Positions 11,901 to 17,900 of a stretch of 64,000 nt of DNA are shown here, piece by piece; position 1 is the stretch's first letter; the number at the start of each line of letters is the position of its first letter. The stretch comes from Meghimatium bilineatum (taxonomy: Eukaryota; Mollusca; Gastropoda; Stylommatophora; Philomycidae). The notes under the pieces were generated by a model. It made no database searches. It had not been told where the DNA came from and worked only from the letters and a program-made list of their open reading frames with translations. Location: contig CM067309.1 in assembly GCA_034231615.1 (NCBI GenBank), positions 36,297,750 through 36,361,749 of the forward strand. Reading direction: 5' to 3'. The translations under genes and the position numbers were made by a program.

Positions 11901-14900
11901 ATCATATCCGGCATCCATTTATCTCTATTGCCTCTGAATTTGAAATCAATAACTCAATAAATAAAAATGTTATGCCAAAAAATCAAATACCTACAGAAAA
12001 GCCAGAAGTCATAAAAAATGTGTCAGAGGTATGCATTTTTTTTAGCTGGGCTGCTATAGATTAATTATGTCAAAAAAAATCCATTGGTGTATCTTTCGAT
12101 ACTGTAGCCATTCTCTCTACAGATGAAGAGGATTGACTTAATTACACTCAGGTTTTCCCATATACGCTCTGTCCCTATCAACATACTAATAAAATGCCGA
12201 GAGTATCTCCTTGGGCACTCCAAATCTCAAGCGATAATCCTCAGTGACCTCTTTTTCTCGTAAGCAAAATGTCCCTTGTTTGTGTGGTGGTGGGGCAAGA
12301 AATAGAATGAAATAGTCCAGACTCAAATGAGATTGTGTATGCCTGGTGTAGATTGAGATCTTCTTCTGTGTTCATTCTCAAACTCCTGCAGATTAGCAGG
12401 ATGTAGTCCGGAAACGGAATGCGGTGTGTCATGGTTTACAGCATTGATGCGATATCTGCGCCTTTTGGCCTGACACATCCGACTTCAGCATGGCTTTGGT
12501 CACTGACCCTATATGGGATGGGACAGCCAACTCCAGCTCATAACCTCCTTAGTCGCCTCTTACGACATGCATAGAAGGTAAACAGTGTTGCTATTCTTTG
12601 CTCCCCTTTCGGCCCCAGCAACAAATGAGATGTGAGATGTTTCACTTAGGTCTTGCAAAACGAATGAAATATTTTAGTGGTGCCTTGAAATTCATCAATA
12701 GTCAAAAAATAATGCCCAATAAAGGATATGCTTCAATTGTTATTAAGAGCTATATCATGGTACAAATTAAAACCTGCATCTTTGAGAATGCAGTACCACA
12801 ATTCGTGACCACAAGTTTACGATTATGTAACATTCAGTTTAGAGTTATATAGTGTTCAGTCAAATATCTGGTGGTCACTCTGTTGTATTCCGCCGAAGAC
12901 AAATGTGTCGAGCCATTGGCGCAAATAAAACAGTGACACAACGCATTTCCATTCTCTGGACTACATCCTGCTCGAAATCTAGTAGGACCATGGTCCTGAT
13001 ACAAAGGAGATCTAGCAGGAGTTTGAGAATGAATGCTGAAGAAGAAGACTGTTATATAGTGTTCAGTCAAATATCTGGTAGTCACCAAATATCTTTGAAA
13101 ACTCCTGCCGATGCCGATCTTGAGTCAAACTTCCTACTCCCGTGAGTGTCATGTTCAGGTGTTCTTTGATATTCAGGTGTTCATCCATCTTTGTGGCATA
13201 CATATTTTTCATTGCCACGTTTACTTCCACACTTGAAATGTGTTAAGTTGTATATATTTAACCTCGTAAAATTGAACAATCATGATAAAAAAATGACTTC
13301 TAAACAGGAAAACAATTCAACTAATACAATACTCCCGTGAGTGTCATGTTCAGGTGTTCTTTGATATTCAGGTGTTCATCCATCTTTGTGGCATACATAT
13401 TTTTCATTGCCACGTTTACTTCCACACTTGAAATGTGTTAAGTTGTATATATTTAACCTCGTATAATTGAACAATCATGATAAAAAAATGACTTCTAAAC
13501 AGGAAAACAATTCAACTAACCTTCTCCGTCAACACATAAGCATTGACGGTGTCCACAACCTCCTCATATGCTCCCGGCAGATAGGCGCCAGTCTTCTTGA
13601 CCAACCACTCTTCACCTGTGACTCGTGGGTTATTATCCCGGTCGTTACACTCCTTGCGAGCTCGCAGACGAATGGCCTGATTTGGACCAATGACAGTGGC
13701 TCTGATTGTTTCCTCCACAGCACACTCCTTGCGGGGAATATATGTTCCTGGATTGATTGATTTTTATTTTAGTTCATTTCAAGGATTTATGATAATGTTT
13801 GTTAAACTAACTGGACGGTATATCAATTGAGATGACCACTGCAGATGTTGGGCCACCTTTACCAATTGAGAATCTCATACACAGATGAATGTCCTTGTGG
13901 ATCGGGAACCCAGACCTCGGAACACATACTTCAGGACTGCCCAACATACAAAGAGCAGAGACAGCAGACCTGGCCAGAGGATACAGACTTGAGGCAAAAG
14001 CTATAGGACAGCCGCTCTGATCTGGAGAAGACAGTGGACTTCGTCTTGATGACAGGCCTGACAATATAGCATGACCACAGATGCTGAACGCAGAAGAAGA
14101 ATTGAGATGAGGAGTTCTTAGAAGTTATATAGAACAAATTCTGATTAAGTAACTCTTGAACAATTAGCAGAATGGTGAAACATTATTATATAGACAGTAC
14201 CCGCCGAAGACGGATGTGTCAGACCATTGGTGAAAATAAAACGGCGACGCAACGCATTTCCATTCTCTGGACTACATCCTGCTGGAAATCTAGTAGGACA
14301 GAGATCCAGCGGAAGTTTGAGAATGAACGCTGAAGAAGAAGAAGAATATAGACAGTAGAGATGTGGTTATATAGAAGAATTGGACAGATAAAAAGTGTCA
14401 AGAACATATCTTTAAAGAGATTAATTCAAAAAAGATAGCTGTTCACTCACATCGGAAAAAAGATAACCACATTTTTGGACACATCAAAATAGGAAAAATA
14501 GAACATATCATGACAACAGTAACAGTAAGACCAGTAAGTGGGAGTAAGACGGCACAAGTTTTTTTCAAACCTATTGGTTTTTCTGGTAGAAAACATGACT
14601 AGGTAAGGTGGCAATATGCCATTCTGTCACACAACGAAGTTTGATAGGTCAAGGGCGAGTCAATTTTCCACAATGAGGAAAATATTTTTTCACTATGTTT
14701 GATCTAATTTTTTTTCAACTTCTGACACTCTGCCTGCTGTTATCATTAAAACTGTGATTTTTTTTAATGCTTATGCTGAAATATAATACATAATACTGTG
14801 GGTGGAGAGCCATGACCGCCAATGCCAGCCAGCATGGCACCTGATGATGATGATGATGCTGAAATATATGTTGTGTTAGGATTTCCCGTATTCATATATG

Positions 14901-17900
14901 GAAATCCCAAATCCCCCCAAAATCCCACAGAATATTTTGGTTTTTTAAGTCATTTTTTAAAAATGTCATTTGGTGTTAAATCTGTAGTAATCACTACTAA
15001 TGCTGAGGTTTTGCACGTATTGAACGTATTGATGGGCAAACAAAAAAGATGTTTTTATACGGACGTTTTTAATGAAATATGGAAATGAATTGTTAAAAGT
15101 AAGATTTATGGAAAAATAAATTGACAGCTATGATCTAGCTCCATCTTAACTACCATATTTCCATAGATGGATATAGTCAATTAACTGTCATAGTGTCAGC
15201 TGTGATTTACACCAGTTTCACACTGTCATGGTGTCAGCTGTGATTTACAACAGTTTCACACTGTCATGGTGTCAGCTGTGATTTACAACAGTTTCACACT
15301 GTCATGGTGTCAGCTGTGATTTACAACAGTTTCACACTGTCATGGTGTCAGCTGTGATTTACAACAGTTTCACACTGTCATGGTGTCAGCTGTGATTTAC
15401 AACAGTTTCACACTGCCATGGTGTCAGCTGTGATTTACAACAGTTTCACACTGTCATGGTGTCAGCTGTGATTTACAACAGTTTCACACTGTCATGGTGT
15501 CAGCTGTGATTTACAACAGTTTCACACTGTCATGGTGTCAGCTGTGATTTACAACAGTTTCACATTGGCATCTAAAGAATCTTTTTGAAAATGAAGACTA
15601 ATCAAAATGAAGAAACAAGATGTCAGAAAGTAAACACAGTAACTTACCAACTTTCACCATTAATTCAGCCAAAGATCAAGATGGAAATCAAAAGACATAT
15701 CTACAATTTTATACCAATACTTTATTACCAATGCCTAAAAGGTCTATGGTCTTGAACAGTCATGCAGCAAAGTAAAATATTTATATGTGAAATGAAGTGT
15801 CTCAGAAAAACTGTAATGGTTACTAAACTAGATAAAATAAGAAATGAAGAAATTAGGAAAAAGAGTTGGTATAATATCATGTATTGAACATATTGAAAGA
15901 CGGCAAGTAAAATGGTTCAATCCCCTTTTGAGAATGAACCGAAACTAAATACAAACCGAACCGAAAGGGGAGCAAAGAATAGCAACACTGTTTACCTTCC
16001 ACGCATGTCATAAAAGGTGACTAAGGAGGTTATGGGATGACGTTGGCTGTCCCATCCCATATAGGGTCAGTGACCCAAAGCCATGCTGAAGTCGGATGTG
16101 TCAGGCCGAAATGCGCAGATATCGCAGCAATGCTGTAAACCATGACACAGCGCATTCCGTTCTCCGGACTACATCCTGCTAATCTGCAGGAGTTTGGGAA
16201 TGAATGCAGAAGAAGAAGAATATAATTAAAGAATATCTGGATATAGAGTTAAATGTATACCAAGAAAATGGTGGATAGAAAACATCAAGATAACCTTGAA
16301 GAAAAAAACCCAACTTAATGAAATACATCTGGCCTTGGAACGACACTGAGGCTCCCACCCCTATGCTTAATGGTAAATGTGGATACAGCTAACCGTCATC
16401 CCCTTGGAGAAAGACAATATACAATCTAGAGAATTACAATTTTATCACAATGTATAAATTACACAAAGAAAAATAAAGATGATTTTTTTATATACCTGGA
16501 CCCTCAAAGAGCCACTCATCTCCGGCTGTTCGTTTCTGATCTTGAGCTTCAAAGTCCAGGATGGCTCGAATTCTTAGTGCTGAATTTGCAGGAACGACTT
16601 TTAGGGCAGTTACAGGCTTAGAAAAAAAAATTATGCAGATTTTTTCTCTTAAATGGATTAAATGATAATGCTACGGTTTGAAAATATATACTCTACATGC
16701 CAGAACATCATACACAATCACAACCAAACTTAAATATATACTGCACATGCCAGAAGTTCCCACACCATCACAACCAAAATTAAATGGATCTACTAGTTAA
16801 ATCCAAAATTAAATCCAAAATTAAATGGATTCTTCTTCTTCTTCTTTCGTTCGCTAATAATGTCTATATCTGCAGTGTTGTTTCTTGTATAAATTGGACA
16901 GTGTTTTCCATTTCTTGTTTTGTACCATAAAGTTTAACATTCATTGGTGTATCAGAAGGCCAGTATGTGCATCTTAATGTGTCATAGTTTGCACATTCTT
17001 GAAGGATATGTTCTGAAGTCTGGTTGACTTGTCCACAATTACACTTTGCTGTTGTGCCAATTTTAAATTTTGTATACATATGGTTAAATGGATAACTAGT
17101 GCCATGTGTACATGTAGCACAGAGTGCCAAACATATACTTCAAGAGTGTTCTGAGCATGAAACGCTGAGGCAGACATATTGGCCAGAGGAAACAACACTG
17201 GAATCAAAGCTCTATGGGACACTGTATGAACTACAAAAGACAGTGAGTTTTATTAAGGAGACAGAATTACAGATATAGACATGTTTCAAGTGAACGAAAG
17301 CAGAAGAAGAAGAAGATAACTAGTTAAACTAATCAAAACTACTATTGGACCTTCATCATTATCCTGAGTGCATGACCTGGTCCAGCTGTTAGGACATCAC
17401 GCTCTTAGTCCAAAGAACATATGTTAGCGTGGGGCAAGAATGCACACTTTTCACTTTTTTGCGTAGTCTGACAAATAGACTTAACTATGAGAGACCAAAC
17501 TGGCAGCAGTGTGTAGCGTATCCATCCATCTAACAATAGTGAGTTTATTTACTAGATTTTAACCTTTAGGCCTCTATAGGCACCGATTTGCGCCAATGAG
17601 TGTATACCCCATTGTGCCTATTGGCGCAAATCGGCTACATACGATATGGCCCGATTTTTATATTCACGAGTACAGAACTTCACGAAGTAATGATCCTGTG
17701 ACGTATAAAACCCGCCAAACGAAGCTAGGAATATGTTACAGTTTAAAGGTCAAATTCCTTTACACGTTACAATTGCAAGAAGGGAGAAAGCCGGCTGGTT
17801 TTGTCAACGAATTTCTAGAGCAACGTTGACCATTTTGTAGCCATATTTTACTATCAAATTGAGTACCGCGTGGCATGGCTAAGTGATCATGGCTAAATGT

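Noticed and set aside
17365..17545. Another tRNA-like SINE head ('cctggtccagctgttaggac')
   Set aside because: Box B could not be found and the similarity to 24.58-24.7 kb is patchy; left unassigned.
17596..17829. 77-codon frame inside the TTAA-flanked MITE
   Set aside because: It begins in the hairpin, has no transposase motif and is short; probably chance.
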